From positions 1 to 64,000 of the forward strand of contig WQXI01000003.1 in NCBI GenBank assembly GCA_009784935.1: a DNA stretch of 64,000 nucleotides, in the 5' to 3' direction. This document shows, one piece after another, positions 24,401-32,425 of the stretch. This DNA comes from Treponema sp. (GTDB taxonomy: Bacteria > Spirochaetota > Spirochaetia > Treponematales > Breznakiellaceae). The position numbers and the translations under genes are program-made. Position 1 is the stretch's first letter. The number at the start of each line of letters is the position of its first letter. The notes under the pieces were generated by a model that searched no databases, was not told the origin of the DNA, and saw nothing but the letters and a program-made list of their open reading frames with translations.

Positions 24401-25370
24401 TAGGCTAAAAACCATTTGTTCGAATCTTGAAAATGTATCAGGGGATATTATCTTAGTTGCAATCGACGGAGAATCTTGCAGAATGCGCACGGTAATGAAA
24501 GATAATATGCCTCATAAGGCATTCCTCCTCATTGATAATTATCCAATCTTATATTGGGTACTTCAATCTGTAATTACTTTCCTTGCCAAGAAGACTGATC
24601 CTGATGAGTTAATTTTGTTTACTCACGGTGATACTCTTGTGTCTTGTAACGGTCTGCCTGGACCAGCTCTATACGCTCCCAAGCTGATCTGTGAGATAGC
24701 GCGCGCATTGCCGGATAAAACGAATAATGCAAATCAAAATAGGGGGCTAGGAAAACTGCTGCAAGCGCGAAAAGGCGGTACTGAGTTCCCGGGATTATTT
24801 ATCTTAAAAAGAAAGAGCATTCCATCTATCAGTAATATTTCTCTCGATCTGGAAAATTCCTTTTGGTTGAATGTATCAAAAATGACACGTAAAACCAAAG
24901 GATTAGTGTATAAAACCGCAGACTTCTTCTTTGATTTCGATTCCCCAGCTGTTCTTTGGAAATTTTATCTGCTTAATTTCCTAAAAAAAGCAAAAGAAAA
25001 AGTAAATAATAACGAATTTTTTTGCATATGTAATGCATGCAAGGTAGTTACTAATCGTGTATACATCAGCGCTGATTCCGGCTTGGAGATCATTAATGAA
25101 GGAGGAAAGCAAATAGAAGTGGAATTGAGTAATGTCGTTGTAACTGATGGAAGCCAAATTAAGATCATCGTTCCGGAAGGATTAAAAAGCGTTAGGATTG
25201 CAAACGCTGTTTTTTCTAATGCCTCTGGAGTCTTTAGTTTTGCATATCAATCGACAACAGGGATATTGGCTTGTAATTTAAACAGTAAAAAAAGAACTAT
25301 TTTGCAGCCATTATCTTGTTACGGAGTTAGCGGGAATAGAACCCCGCTTTTCCCGGAAATAACCGGTTAA
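21414..25370 (+). CDS. 1318-residue multidomain protein: membrane-like N-terminus, degenerate glycosyltransferase, nucleotidyltransferase-like C-terminus
   Basis: I know no protein with this full layout. Residues about 55-200 hold several hydrophobic helices (e.g. YSFALIAAWASLFFAG). Residues about 340-590 resemble a family 2 glycosyltransferase without an obvious DxD (IIVLSEIGAFVSYSVIPFL, IITGSRHML, SSGPIKLLRKNTLEKLL). After a helical middle, residues about 1010-1200 open with a sugar-nucleotidyltransferase-like pattern (AIDGESCRMRTVMKDNMPHKAFLLI, then YPILYWVLQSV). Residues about 1205-1300 look like parallel beta-helix turns (VSNVVVTDGSQIKIIVPEG-like). This suggests a fused sugar-activation/transfer enzyme at the membrane, but every part is divergent. 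It follows the glycosyltransferase by three bases. Confidence 0.5.
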   Translation: MTKKNKISRLKRAAEIKSKRFLNKCEIWKYFKSADEYNNYVKHGSAILNQIATTIKLPRFMLSAVFLFASLTNKTSAFLRVISRLMGYVFYYPAKIVFPLVKITGKIINYLIYNQFTWLLSDFLKKFAGKSYHITCEIIFAIISKLISIPFIVWFASRFLNLVKNIFFKPIKYSFALIAAWASLFFAGQPSVSSLFALYIKALNLKIDQSGDSTYCNVVKAFLGDYPNTNKVESQERFINEYPLFKEGFENNVSKFIEKLHDYQELSEQDYKTLLEQPFSNNAVIEVIEAYKNFISFPNPIALTAIKYLLNNLPKNVKIPKNKYFPEISELKKEAKFFTGKKCTPLAADHVLAIPVSSSFDMKRIEAGKLAARILEAHLALKENKLHIKIVLPLKPDHDVDLIHSILNSLSKCYFPKTVTWTIEENHSDLNVAPVRGAMMVCAINNIVKDKNIADDTIIVLSEIGAFVSYSVIPFLSNAIKENSIITGSRHMLGSIVLNKRIPDKLSSLIYNTYSRLLIPSSSNLNDSSGPIKLLRKNTLEKLLPYFNLVSAGALDFSFDEALIAVAHCLSIKNIHKPIFWNNIKGNAKRSKKSIKAQLFTTRVVLRKKIRILHRLLKLKDGEKIFLTAGMDYEAYIDKNMVLTKKPVKPLNSLELLFAVLLRKDKQVVDHTKFGLLGRLAINILPSSIAKRLGVIIEGRYRSPASRFETLLPTISKCSCIEETKISNSNDDFIIEQKMLPLLLRDIFYLNIRYENIEGIESVLQGIVKLNEKMLSSGLMDAYLRSLHDTGMSTVNNRWLLKLFDFADLVTTDKNQALKACEALPHSLQFRRDFLEIKSICLSRKDLAQIFFDFYKDLERLYSKETINRLWKKNENQIYDSPIVRLHQKKDKRFLNNLTLLPEGIGHMNDPDVFKAQIALIPLIDSDYNIPSISLLPEPGVLNNSITENLTVVFLCSNKAIRSSTESLMTQNFPQLRYKFLPDTDSDVNKDDIRALRLKTICSNLENVSGDIILVAIDGESCRMRTVMKDNMPHKAFLLIDNYPILYWVLQSVITFLAKKTDPDELILFTHGDTLVSCNGLPGPALYAPKLICEIARALPDKTNNANQNRGLGKLLQARKGGTEFPGLFILKRKSIPSISNISLDLENSFWLNVSKMTRKTKGLVYKTADFFFDFDSPAVLWKFYLLNFLKKAKEKVNNNEFFCICNACKVVTNRVYISADSGLEIINEGGKQIEVELSNVVVTDGSQIKIIVPEGLKSVRIANAVFSNASGVFSFAYQSTTGILACNLNSKKRTILQPLSCYGVSGNRTPLFPEITG

Positions 25371-25388
25371 TAACAAAGGAGAAATTAT

Positions 25389-27080
25389 ATGATCAACGAG
25401 AAAAATGAAAAGAATCAAAAGACATTCGCGATAGCGTTAGCCTCCTATGGCTCCCCAAACCATTCGGACGTTTGGCAAGACCTTACCCTCAATACATTGA
25501 AAGGTCATATTATGGGAGTTTTTGGTGATAAGGTTAGCGTTGATACATATCGTATTCACAGTAATAACGATATTGATAAGCTTATACAAAATTTTTCAGA
25601 AAAGAACTATGGTCTTATTGGATTTTCACTTGATAATGCTTCTAAAGAATTTTTCTTTAAAACTTTGTCATGTATAAATAAAAGTAATATTACTACTCCT
25701 CCAATTATTGTGGGCGGAGTTTTAGCTACTTCGGCTCATGATGTTTTAATTGAAAATAATGAAGATTTTATTAAATTAAAACCATTGATTGTAACCGGGA
25801 GGGGAGAAGTGGCTCTCCAAGAGTATGTTCATTCATTATTGAATGATATTCCATTAGATAAGCCTTTGGATAACACATATTTGTATAACCCAATTACTGG
25901 TAATTATGAAAAAGGAAAAACAAAAAGAGTCGATCTTAGCAAATTAAAATATCCTCCAGCTGCAAATTCGAATACTGATAATAAAAATCAAGTTCAAGCT
26001 GTTCAGAACTCATGTAGCTGCTATGGCAAATGCTCTTACTGCAGTCAGCATGGTACAGCAAATACATGGCAATCTTTTCCCATAGAAAGGATCAAGATGG
26101 ACCTCGAATCTGCTATTTTGCAAGAAAAGTATGAATTGGAATTTGTAGACGAGGACTACTTCGGATGGCCCACGACCAAGCATTTAGAGAGAGCATATAA
26201 GTTAGGTGACATTATAAACGAACTTAGACTTAAGTATCATGTCAATATCCAGTTTAGAATCTTCACTAATCCAGTCGTAATCGCAAATAAGAATGTAAGC
26301 TCGGATGGAAGAACTTTCCGTGATTTACTTAAGTATTATCAAAATTTGGGTCTTTCTCGTGTATACCTTGGCATAGAGAGTTTCTCTGCTGATCAACGCC
26401 TCCGCTACCATCGCCGAGATTCTCTGGATGATTGCTTTTCTGCAATTCAGCTTTTAGATGAACTCGGAATTGAGTGCGATGCCGGCTTTATAGCATTCGA
26501 CGCAGAATCTAGTTTGCAAGACTTGATCAACAATTGTGCGGGCATAAGAAAGTCCAATCTTCTAAAGTATAATACATGGCCTATGAGAGCAATGATTTTA
26601 ACATACGGGACCGCCATGTATCACCGTATAAAAAGTCTTGGATTGTTAGGTGTAAGATCAGAAGAAAATCCTGCCTCATTCACGTATAAGTTTTTAAACC
26701 CTGATGTTGAGCAAATATATAATGGAATAAAATTCATAGCAGACTTAAGTTCTTCGCTGTTTATAATATTAAAGTATTTCTTTAAGCAGTTCTGCATGAG
26801 CGAAAAACACAAAGATAAGGTACAAACAATTTTTTGTTTTATTAAAAAAAACGGAGAACTCAATCTTGAGTACATGGAAGACATGATAGCTGAATTAAAA
26901 AATCATAACAGTATTGCCAAAAGCACCGCTGTAATCCGGCAAAAGTTATTAAATTTAGTGAATGAAATTAATAACAATATCGGTATATTAGATGTTTTTG
27001 ATTATGATACTACTCATTTACAAAAAAGCATTAATAATACATTACAAGCTCTTGCATCAGGAGATAATAATGTTCAGTAA
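25389..27080 (+). CDS. B12-binding-like/radical SAM protein
   Basis: The N-terminal 165 residues follow the cobalamin-binding-like Rossmann pattern of class B radical SAM enzymes (FAIALASYGSP, GLIGFSLDN, PPIIVGGVLATSA, LIVTGRGEVALQEYV). The radical SAM motif C-Y-G-K-C-S-Y-C (CX3CX2C) lies near residue 213. A TIM-barrel with FVDEDYFGWP, IQFRIFTNP, RVYLGIESFSADQRLRYHRRDS and IECDAGFIAFD follows. The DxHxxG cobalamin motif is not evident, so the N-domain may not bind B12. The helical C-terminal 150 residues are unassigned. The reaction is unknown. The gene end overlaps the next TPR/Aat-like gene by 11 bases, tying it to the N-degron-like genes. Confidence 0.8.
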   Translation: MINEKNEKNQKTFAIALASYGSPNHSDVWQDLTLNTLKGHIMGVFGDKVSVDTYRIHSNNDIDKLIQNFSEKNYGLIGFSLDNASKEFFFKTLSCINKSNITTPPIIVGGVLATSAHDVLIENNEDFIKLKPLIVTGRGEVALQEYVHSLLNDIPLDKPLDNTYLYNPITGNYEKGKTKRVDLSKLKYPPAANSNTDNKNQVQAVQNSCSCYGKCSYCSQHGTANTWQSFPIERIKMDLESAILQEKYELEFVDEDYFGWPTTKHLERAYKLGDIINELRLKYHVNIQFRIFTNPVVIANKNVSSDGRTFRDLLKYYQNLGLSRVYLGIESFSADQRLRYHRRDSLDDCFSAIQLLDELGIECDAGFIAFDAESSLQDLINNCAGIRKSNLLKYNTWPMRAMILTYGTAMYHRIKSLGLLGVRSEENPASFTYKFLNPDVEQIYNGIKFIADLSSSLFIILKYFFKQFCMSEKHKDKVQTIFCFIKKNGELNLEYMEDMIAELKNHNSIAKSTAVIRQKLLNLVNEINNNIGILDVFDYDTTHLQKSINNTLQALASGDNNVQ

Positions 27081-28446
27081 AAATATTGAATATGAAAATG
27101 ATTGGGAAAAACTCTTTGATATTGGCAATGATTTTTATTTTAAAAAAGACTTTTTAAACGCTAAAAAGTTTTATTCTAAAGCAATAAATATTTTAGAATC
27201 TAAAGATCATTTATCACCTATGTTAAAACGCAATTTGACAAATATAAAGCATAATGCAATTTCTATTCTTGATGATTTAGGCGACAGAGCGCTTGCAATA
27301 AACGGCATGCTTGATCTAGTGGAGGAAAATCCTGATTATTACCTTGCGTATAACTCATTAGGATGGCTGTACAAGGAAGAAGCTAGAAAAATTGACAGGC
27401 AGATTAATAAGCTATCGCAAAAAGGATTTACTAACTTAAATACACAGCATGAGCAAAATAATATAAAATCCTTATATAAAAAAGCGATTCACTATTATGA
27501 CTTGTCAATATCTACAGAAAGACCCTATTGGTTACATACATCCTATGGATCAAAAGGGTATTGCCTTAGTGAAATAAAACAATACGAGAAAAGTCTAGAA
27601 TGCTATATTACAGCTGACAAGCTAAAAAGATTTAACCATGACTATGTATATTCCATCGGATTAATGTATTTTAAATTATTAAATTATAATTCTGCGCTGC
27701 ATTACATCCGTGAAGCAACCAAGATTAGATATAAAAAAATATACTCGGATAACATGGTTTCTTTTTTTTCTCCGCCTCAAGCAGATGATTTTTTTAATGC
27801 ATATAAAAATCTGTTTATTACAGGATACAATCCCAGTTACTTAGGAAATATCTTTAAAGAAGACTCTATAATTTTTCCTTCCAGAAATGACAGAGTCTGC
27901 TTATCACCGATTAGTAATATTTTTAAAGGAAAAACATATTTAAAAGAGTCAAAAAAACGCATCGAAAAAATCGGAGAGCGTTACAAATTAATATTTGAAT
28001 ATGACGATCATGCAGAAGTTCTAAAACGATTAAGCGAATGTTATAAAAATAATAATTTTTTTAAAATCGTAAAGAAGTTATCATTAATTAGTTCTGATGA
28101 CTTTAAAATAGTCACTGTTATATTATTGCTGGATGGAGATTTTGCATCTTGTGATTTGGCTGCCATTATTAAAAACAGAATATATATTAGTTTTTCCGGT
28201 ATCACTATTGTCAATAACTCCGGCAAAGATCTATTTATATTAATTGCTAAACACTTAATAAAAATGGGAATCCGGGTATGGGACGTTGGATCCACAAGTT
28301 TTGGCGATCCTTTTTTAAAATATAAACTAGATCATGGCTTTGAACAGGTTACAACAGAAAAATATCTGGAAATATTTAATTGTGCCGTTTCGTGCACAGA
28401 ATATAAAGGAGTAAGCGATGGACAGCGAAATGAAAGCTTTTTTTAA
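27070..28446 (+). CDS. TPR plus L/F-transferase-like protein (second copy)
   Basis: The start at ATG 27070 has AGGAGA six bases upstream inside the previous gene; the longer frame from 26992 has no ribosome site. Of 458 residues, about 10-225 are TPR-like (NDFYFKKDFLNAKKFYSKAINILES, KQYEKSLECYITADKLKR). About 245-440 resemble Aat: FITGYNPSYLG, IIFPSRNDRVCLSPI, LLDGDFASCDLAAIIKNRIYISFSG, LIAKHLIKMGIRVWDVGS and the ending EQVTTEKYLEIFN, where Aat has a DYLNYL-type end. Asp405 matches the Aat IDCQ aspartate; the Gln is replaced by Gly. The gene overlaps its neighbour by 29 bases. No ClpS domain is fused, unlike the 10737 gene. Confidence 0.68.
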   Translation: MFSKNIEYENDWEKLFDIGNDFYFKKDFLNAKKFYSKAINILESKDHLSPMLKRNLTNIKHNAISILDDLGDRALAINGMLDLVEENPDYYLAYNSLGWLYKEEARKIDRQINKLSQKGFTNLNTQHEQNNIKSLYKKAIHYYDLSISTERPYWLHTSYGSKGYCLSEIKQYEKSLECYITADKLKRFNHDYVYSIGLMYFKLLNYNSALHYIREATKIRYKKIYSDNMVSFFSPPQADDFFNAYKNLFITGYNPSYLGNIFKEDSIIFPSRNDRVCLSPISNIFKGKTYLKESKKRIEKIGERYKLIFEYDDHAEVLKRLSECYKNNNFFKIVKKLSLISSDDFKIVTVILLLDGDFASCDLAAIIKNRIYISFSGITIVNNSGKDLFILIAKHLIKMGIRVWDVGSTSFGDPFLKYKLDHGFEQVTTEKYLEIFNCAVSCTEYKGVSDGQRNESFF

Positions 28447-29671
28447 TGACTATATGATAGATGCAAATAAATATTATTTTCAAAGAGATTTTATAAAAGC
28501 GTCAGATTACTATAAAAAGGCATTAAAAATAAATCCAAATGATCCGGATGCTCAATTAAATGACGCATGCTGTGACGATGAAATAGGTCAAACTGACTTA
28601 GCAATCGAAAAATTAGAAAATATTGTTAAAAACCATGACTATTTTACATTAGGGTTTTATAATCTTGGCTTTCTTTATAAGAAAAAAAAGTTATATTCAA
28701 ATGCCATTAAAGTTTATACTAAAGCAATTAATCTAATACTGGATAAATATTTGTTTATAAATAAACCATCATCAAATAAACTCTTATTAGACAGCTATTG
28801 CGGAAGAGGATCGTGTTTCGAAGATCTTTTATTATATGATGAGGCAGAGAGAGATTACATTGAATCAATAGATATAAATCCAAAATGTTCATATATTTAT
28901 AAAAATCTCCTGCGTATCAATTTAAAAAGGAATGAAATTGAATTGGCGGAATATAATGCAAAAAAAGCATTTAAATTAATATACCCAGAATGCAGGGATC
29001 CTGGTAAATTTGTTACAGTTGTAACATTTGATTCGCTTCACGAAAAAGTAGAAACAGTAAGTAATACGATTAAAGCTGGATTTTATCCCGGATATATCGG
29101 AGAATTCGGAAAAACAATGGTTCTAATGCCGTTATTATGCGGTAGAATCATTTTACATCTTGATAAAATTAGAATAAACAAATTTATGACTAGGCATTTA
29201 AAAAATACAAAATATTATTTAGAAGAATCAAAAAATGTCACATTTATGGCTGATAAATTAATTGAGTATTATAATGCGTATAAAAAAACCGTGGTTGACC
29301 CTTCTTATTTATTATTTTTACGGTATTACCTTGAGGCTCTTAATCAAACAGATGATCATTTAATAGGAACCAGCGTCTCATTATTTGATGAAAACAATGA
29401 ATATTGTGCCGGAGATTTGGGCGTGCTAAATGGAAGAATATATACTTCTTTTTCTGGTCATAAATTAAAAAACAATGCAGGCACATCTCAATTAATTTTA
29501 TACGCAAAAGTTTTAGAAGAAGATAAAAAATGTCTTATCAAAGACTTTGGACCTGACAATTTCAATTTTAACCAATATAAGCTAAGACTTAAGGCTCAAT
29601 TATATACAGCAAACGATTATCTTAACCTGGCAAGAAAAATAAATCCTTATGCAAATAAATATTTTTATTAA
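28418..29671 (+). CDS. TPR plus L/F-transferase-like protein (third copy)
   Basis: The 417-residue protein has TPR repeats over about 12-190 (YYFQRDFIKASDYYKKALKINPNDPDAQLN is the clearest). An Aat-like domain spans about 205-410. This copy gives the clearest match: IKAGFYPGYIG, then VLMPLLCGRIILHLDKIRINKFMTRHLK for the Aat segment with the SPDPR and HISRSM motifs. YCAGDLGVLNGRIYTSFSG then stands for LVGGLYGVALGGVFFGESMFS. KDFGPD at 375-380 stands for IDCQ, and TANDYLNLARK for the C-terminal helix. GESMFS is not conserved, so substrate or chemistry probably differs. AAGGAG lies seven bases before the start. It precedes clpS by 27 bases. Confidence 0.72.
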   Translation: MDSEMKAFFNDYMIDANKYYFQRDFIKASDYYKKALKINPNDPDAQLNDACCDDEIGQTDLAIEKLENIVKNHDYFTLGFYNLGFLYKKKKLYSNAIKVYTKAINLILDKYLFINKPSSNKLLLDSYCGRGSCFEDLLLYDEAERDYIESIDINPKCSYIYKNLLRINLKRNEIELAEYNAKKAFKLIYPECRDPGKFVTVVTFDSLHEKVETVSNTIKAGFYPGYIGEFGKTMVLMPLLCGRIILHLDKIRINKFMTRHLKNTKYYLEESKNVTFMADKLIEYYNAYKKTVVDPSYLLFLRYYLEALNQTDDHLIGTSVSLFDENNEYCAGDLGVLNGRIYTSFSGHKLKNNAGTSQLILYAKVLEEDKKCLIKDFGPDNFNFNQYKLRLKAQLYTANDYLNLARKINPYANKYFY

Positions 29672-29698
29672 TTATAGCCAAATAACAGGAGTAAACTT

Positions 29699-30019
29699 AT
29701 GGTAAATTTATTAAAAGAAAAATTATCAAAAAAGACAAAAACTAAAAACAGTCAAAAACAAAAAAAGGAGAAGGACTGCAGTATTATTCTTTTAAATGAT
29801 CCGTATACAACCATGGATTTTGTGGAAAACGAAATACTGTCAGGTATTTTTAATTTAAGAAAAAAAGACGCAAAAAGAATAACTCTTGCTGTCCATAATA
29901 ATGGCAGCGGAATAATCGGTGTATTTCCCAGAGATACAGCAATAAGAAAAATAGAACAAGTACATTTAAAGGCTGCGGCGTATGAATTCCCGCTTAAATG
30001 TATATTACAAGAATGTTAA
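29699..30019 (+). CDS. clpS: ClpS adaptor protein (N-degron recognin)
   Basis: After a basic N-terminal tail of about 25 residues (lysine-rich) comes a complete ClpS fold: IILLNDPYTTMDFVENEIL, ITLAVHNNGSGIIGVF, HLKAAAYEFPLKCILQE. ClpS binds N-terminal Leu/Phe/Tyr/Trp and hands substrates to ClpA. Pocket residues are partly kept. Asn-Asp of NDD is present but the third residue is Pro, the Thr and gatekeeper Met are present (TTM), and the pocket His is present (AVH). The usual Met one turn before that His is Thr. The specificity may therefore be altered. clpA starts 13 bases later, the classical clpS-clpA order. Confidence 0.9.
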   Translation: MVNLLKEKLSKKTKTKNSQKQKKEKDCSIILLNDPYTTMDFVENEILSGIFNLRKKDAKRITLAVHNNGSGIIGVFPRDTAIRKIEQVHLKAAAYEFPLKCILQEC

Positions 30020-30031
30020 TAGGAGGTTTTT

Positions 30032-32317
30032 ATGAATTATTCAAACGAATTACAGAATATTATTGACGAGTCTTTTAAACTGACTCAAAAAGAGGGCTAT
30101 GAATTTATAACCGCAGAACACGTTCTATATTACGCTCTTTTAAATAAGACGTTTTTAGATATAATTCGCAAAATGAAAAACGTAGCTTTATATATTATCG
30201 GTAATCGGCTTCAGGAATATTTTAAAAAAGAAATACCTAAATCAAAGAATTACGCTCCGCCGCTAAAAACCCAGAGTTTCATTGAATTACAAGAAAAAAT
30301 GCAGGAAGAAAGCAAGATACGTCATACAGCTACAAACCCTCCGCCAAAAAATTGGCATGAAATGCTGGAAGCAGAAAAGCAAATCATTATTGATATTCCC
30401 GACCTTTTTATAGCTCTTATGGAAATAAAATCCGTTTGCAGCATTTTAAAAGAAGCTGGAGTAACTAAACTAAAATTAAGAAGTGTTCTCTCTCATACCG
30501 GTAATTTTTGCGAGCTAAGTAATATGAGTAGATTAAATGTTTCTAATAAAGATTGGGGAATACCTTTTACAACCGATCTAACCGCTCTCGCGCAAAATAA
30601 CCTATTAGAAGACTGTATCGGCAGAGACCAAGAGATTGCTTTAACTATCGAAATTCTTAACCGCCGAATTAAGAATAATCCCATACATGTAGGAGATGCA
30701 GGGGTAGGAAAAACAGCTATAACAGAAGGCCTTGCGATAAAAATTGCAGCTAACGATGTCCCAGAAAGATTCAAGGGCTCAAAAATTTTAGCGCTTGATT
30801 GCGGCGCTCTCGTTGGGGGGACAAAATACCGTGGTAGCTTAGAGAAAAGAATTAACCAAGTGCTTCATGAACTAAAGAGAAAAGATAAGGCGATCTTATA
30901 TATAGACGAGATGCAAACATTAATCAGTACTGCAAACACAAAAATGGACTTTATGAATTTACTAAAACCCGCCATTGCCCGCGGCAATCTATCCGTAATA
31001 GGCGCTATGACAACCGAAGACTATAATTTATTTGAAAAGGACCGTGGGCTTTCCCGCAGATTCCAGAAAATATTAATCGACCAGCCTAGTATAGAAGAAA
31101 CAATAGAAATTCTTACCAAAGTTAAAAACAAGTACGAGGAATTTCATGATGTAAATTTTGGTAATACGATCGAACATATTGTAAATCTTTCAGCGTATAT
31201 TCCGGGAAAGCGCCCTGATGTATCAATTAGCCTAATGGACACCATTGGCTCTCATGCCCGAATAAACGCAAAAGATAACAGCACAATAGATATCCAACTT
31301 TCTCATGTAGAAAAAATGGTTTCTAAACTAGGTCATATCCCGGTTAATACAATTTGCGATGATGAAAGGATCCAATTACAGGACTTGGAAACCAAGCTTA
31401 AGCAGCGTATATTCGGGCAGGATGACGCAATTGCGGCAGTTGTTAAAGCCGTAAAACGATCGAGAGCGGGATTTAGAGCCGAAAGTAAGCCGATTGCGAA
31501 TTTACTTTTTGTTGGCGCAACCGGCACGGGTAAAACAGAGCTTGCGCGTCAATTAAGTGAGCTTCTCGGAATAAAAATTATTCGCTTTGACATGAGCGAA
31601 TACGGAGAAAAACATTCTGTCAGCCGGTTGATTGGCGCGCCGCCAGGATATGTTGGTTATGAAGAAGGAGGACAGTTAATAAACGCAATTCGCAGCCACC
31701 CACACGCATTATTACTGCTTGACGAAATCGAGAAAGCACATAGCGATATCTTTAATATCCTGCTTCAGGTGATGGATTACGCAACGCTTGATAACCAAAA
31801 TAAACAAACTGATTTTCGTAATATCATATTGATCATGACTAGCAACGCAGGCGCAAGAGATATTGGTAATGGGCGGCTTATTGGTTTTGGCGACAGAGTC
31901 CAGGACGACAGCGCCATCAATGATGAAGTACGAAAAATATTTACACCCGAGTTCCGCAACAGACTGGACGCAGTTGTCAGCTTTGGACCTCTGTCGCGCA
32001 ATATTATGAAAAATATCGTACGTAAAGAATTGGATGCTTTTTCGTCACAGCTTGCAGAAAAAAATGTGACGCTGATTGTTACCGACTCTTGTATCAACAA
32101 ACTTGCCGAAGACGGTTATAGCAAAGAGTTCGGCGCGCGAAATGTGAGCCGACTTATCGATGAAAAAATTAAAGATAATTTTTTGGACGAAATTCTTTTT
32201 GGAGAATTACGCGAAGGCGGCAGCGCTGTTGTTGATTGGCGCGGTGAATACTGCATGGACATCCAAGAAAAACAACATGCAAAAAAGAACTTAAAAAAGT
32301 TAATATCTGCTGTTTAA
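30032..32317 (+). CDS. clpA: ClpA-type AAA+ unfoldase
   Basis: The 761-residue protein (E. coli ClpA is 758) has a Clp N-domain (1-150), AAA1 with Walker A GDAGVGKT (221-228), Walker B ILYIDE (288-293) and pore loop KYRG, and AAA2 with Walker A GATGTGKT (495-502), Walker B LLLLDE and pore loop GYVG (539-542). The ClpP-docking tripeptide is present as IGF at 617-619, so it should work with ClpP, which is not in this window. The Walker B extension reads DEMQTL where DEIHTL is usual. The N-domain is the ClpS docking site. It is the last gene of the operon and is followed by a strong terminator. Confidence 0.95.
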   Translation: MNYSNELQNIIDESFKLTQKEGYEFITAEHVLYYALLNKTFLDIIRKMKNVALYIIGNRLQEYFKKEIPKSKNYAPPLKTQSFIELQEKMQEESKIRHTATNPPPKNWHEMLEAEKQIIIDIPDLFIALMEIKSVCSILKEAGVTKLKLRSVLSHTGNFCELSNMSRLNVSNKDWGIPFTTDLTALAQNNLLEDCIGRDQEIALTIEILNRRIKNNPIHVGDAGVGKTAITEGLAIKIAANDVPERFKGSKILALDCGALVGGTKYRGSLEKRINQVLHELKRKDKAILYIDEMQTLISTANTKMDFMNLLKPAIARGNLSVIGAMTTEDYNLFEKDRGLSRRFQKILIDQPSIEETIEILTKVKNKYEEFHDVNFGNTIEHIVNLSAYIPGKRPDVSISLMDTIGSHARINAKDNSTIDIQLSHVEKMVSKLGHIPVNTICDDERIQLQDLETKLKQRIFGQDDAIAAVVKAVKRSRAGFRAESKPIANLLFVGATGTGKTELARQLSELLGIKIIRFDMSEYGEKHSVSRLIGAPPGYVGYEEGGQLINAIRSHPHALLLLDEIEKAHSDIFNILLQVMDYATLDNQNKQTDFRNIILIMTSNAGARDIGNGRLIGFGDRVQDDSAINDEVRKIFTPEFRNRLDAVVSFGPLSRNIMKNIVRKELDAFSSQLAEKNVTLIVTDSCINKLAEDGYSKEFGARNVSRLIDEKIKDNFLDEILFGELREGGSAVVDWRGEYCMDIQEKQHAKKNLKKLISAV

Positions 32318-32341
32318 CAGCGGACTTGACTTTATAATAAA

Positions 32342-32368
32342 AAAACCCCGGAAAGCCGGGGTTTTTTT
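32342..32368. terminator. Terminator after clpA
   Basis: A stem of ccccgg/ccgggg, extended by A/T pairs, with a four-base loop is followed by seven T. A-tracts on the 5' side also make it usable for the convergent P-type ATPase gene. Confidence 0.92.
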
Positions 32369-32382
32369 ATTTGCAGTTTAAC

Positions 32383-32409
32383 CTGTCTAATCTGTCTAAC
32401 CTGTCTAAT
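32383..32409. repeat. Three tandem copies of a 9-bp unit
   Basis: The unit ctgtctaa(t/c) occurs three times head to tail between the clpA terminator and the end of the P-type ATPase gene. No function is evident. Confidence 0.85.
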
Positions 32410-32425
32410 TTTAGCCTTTCTTATT

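Noticed and set aside
25389-27080. Radical SAM gene as a second RimO/MiaB-type methylthiotransferase
   Set aside because: It lacks the three-cysteine UPF0004 domain and the TRAM domain. The N-terminus is B12-binding-like instead.
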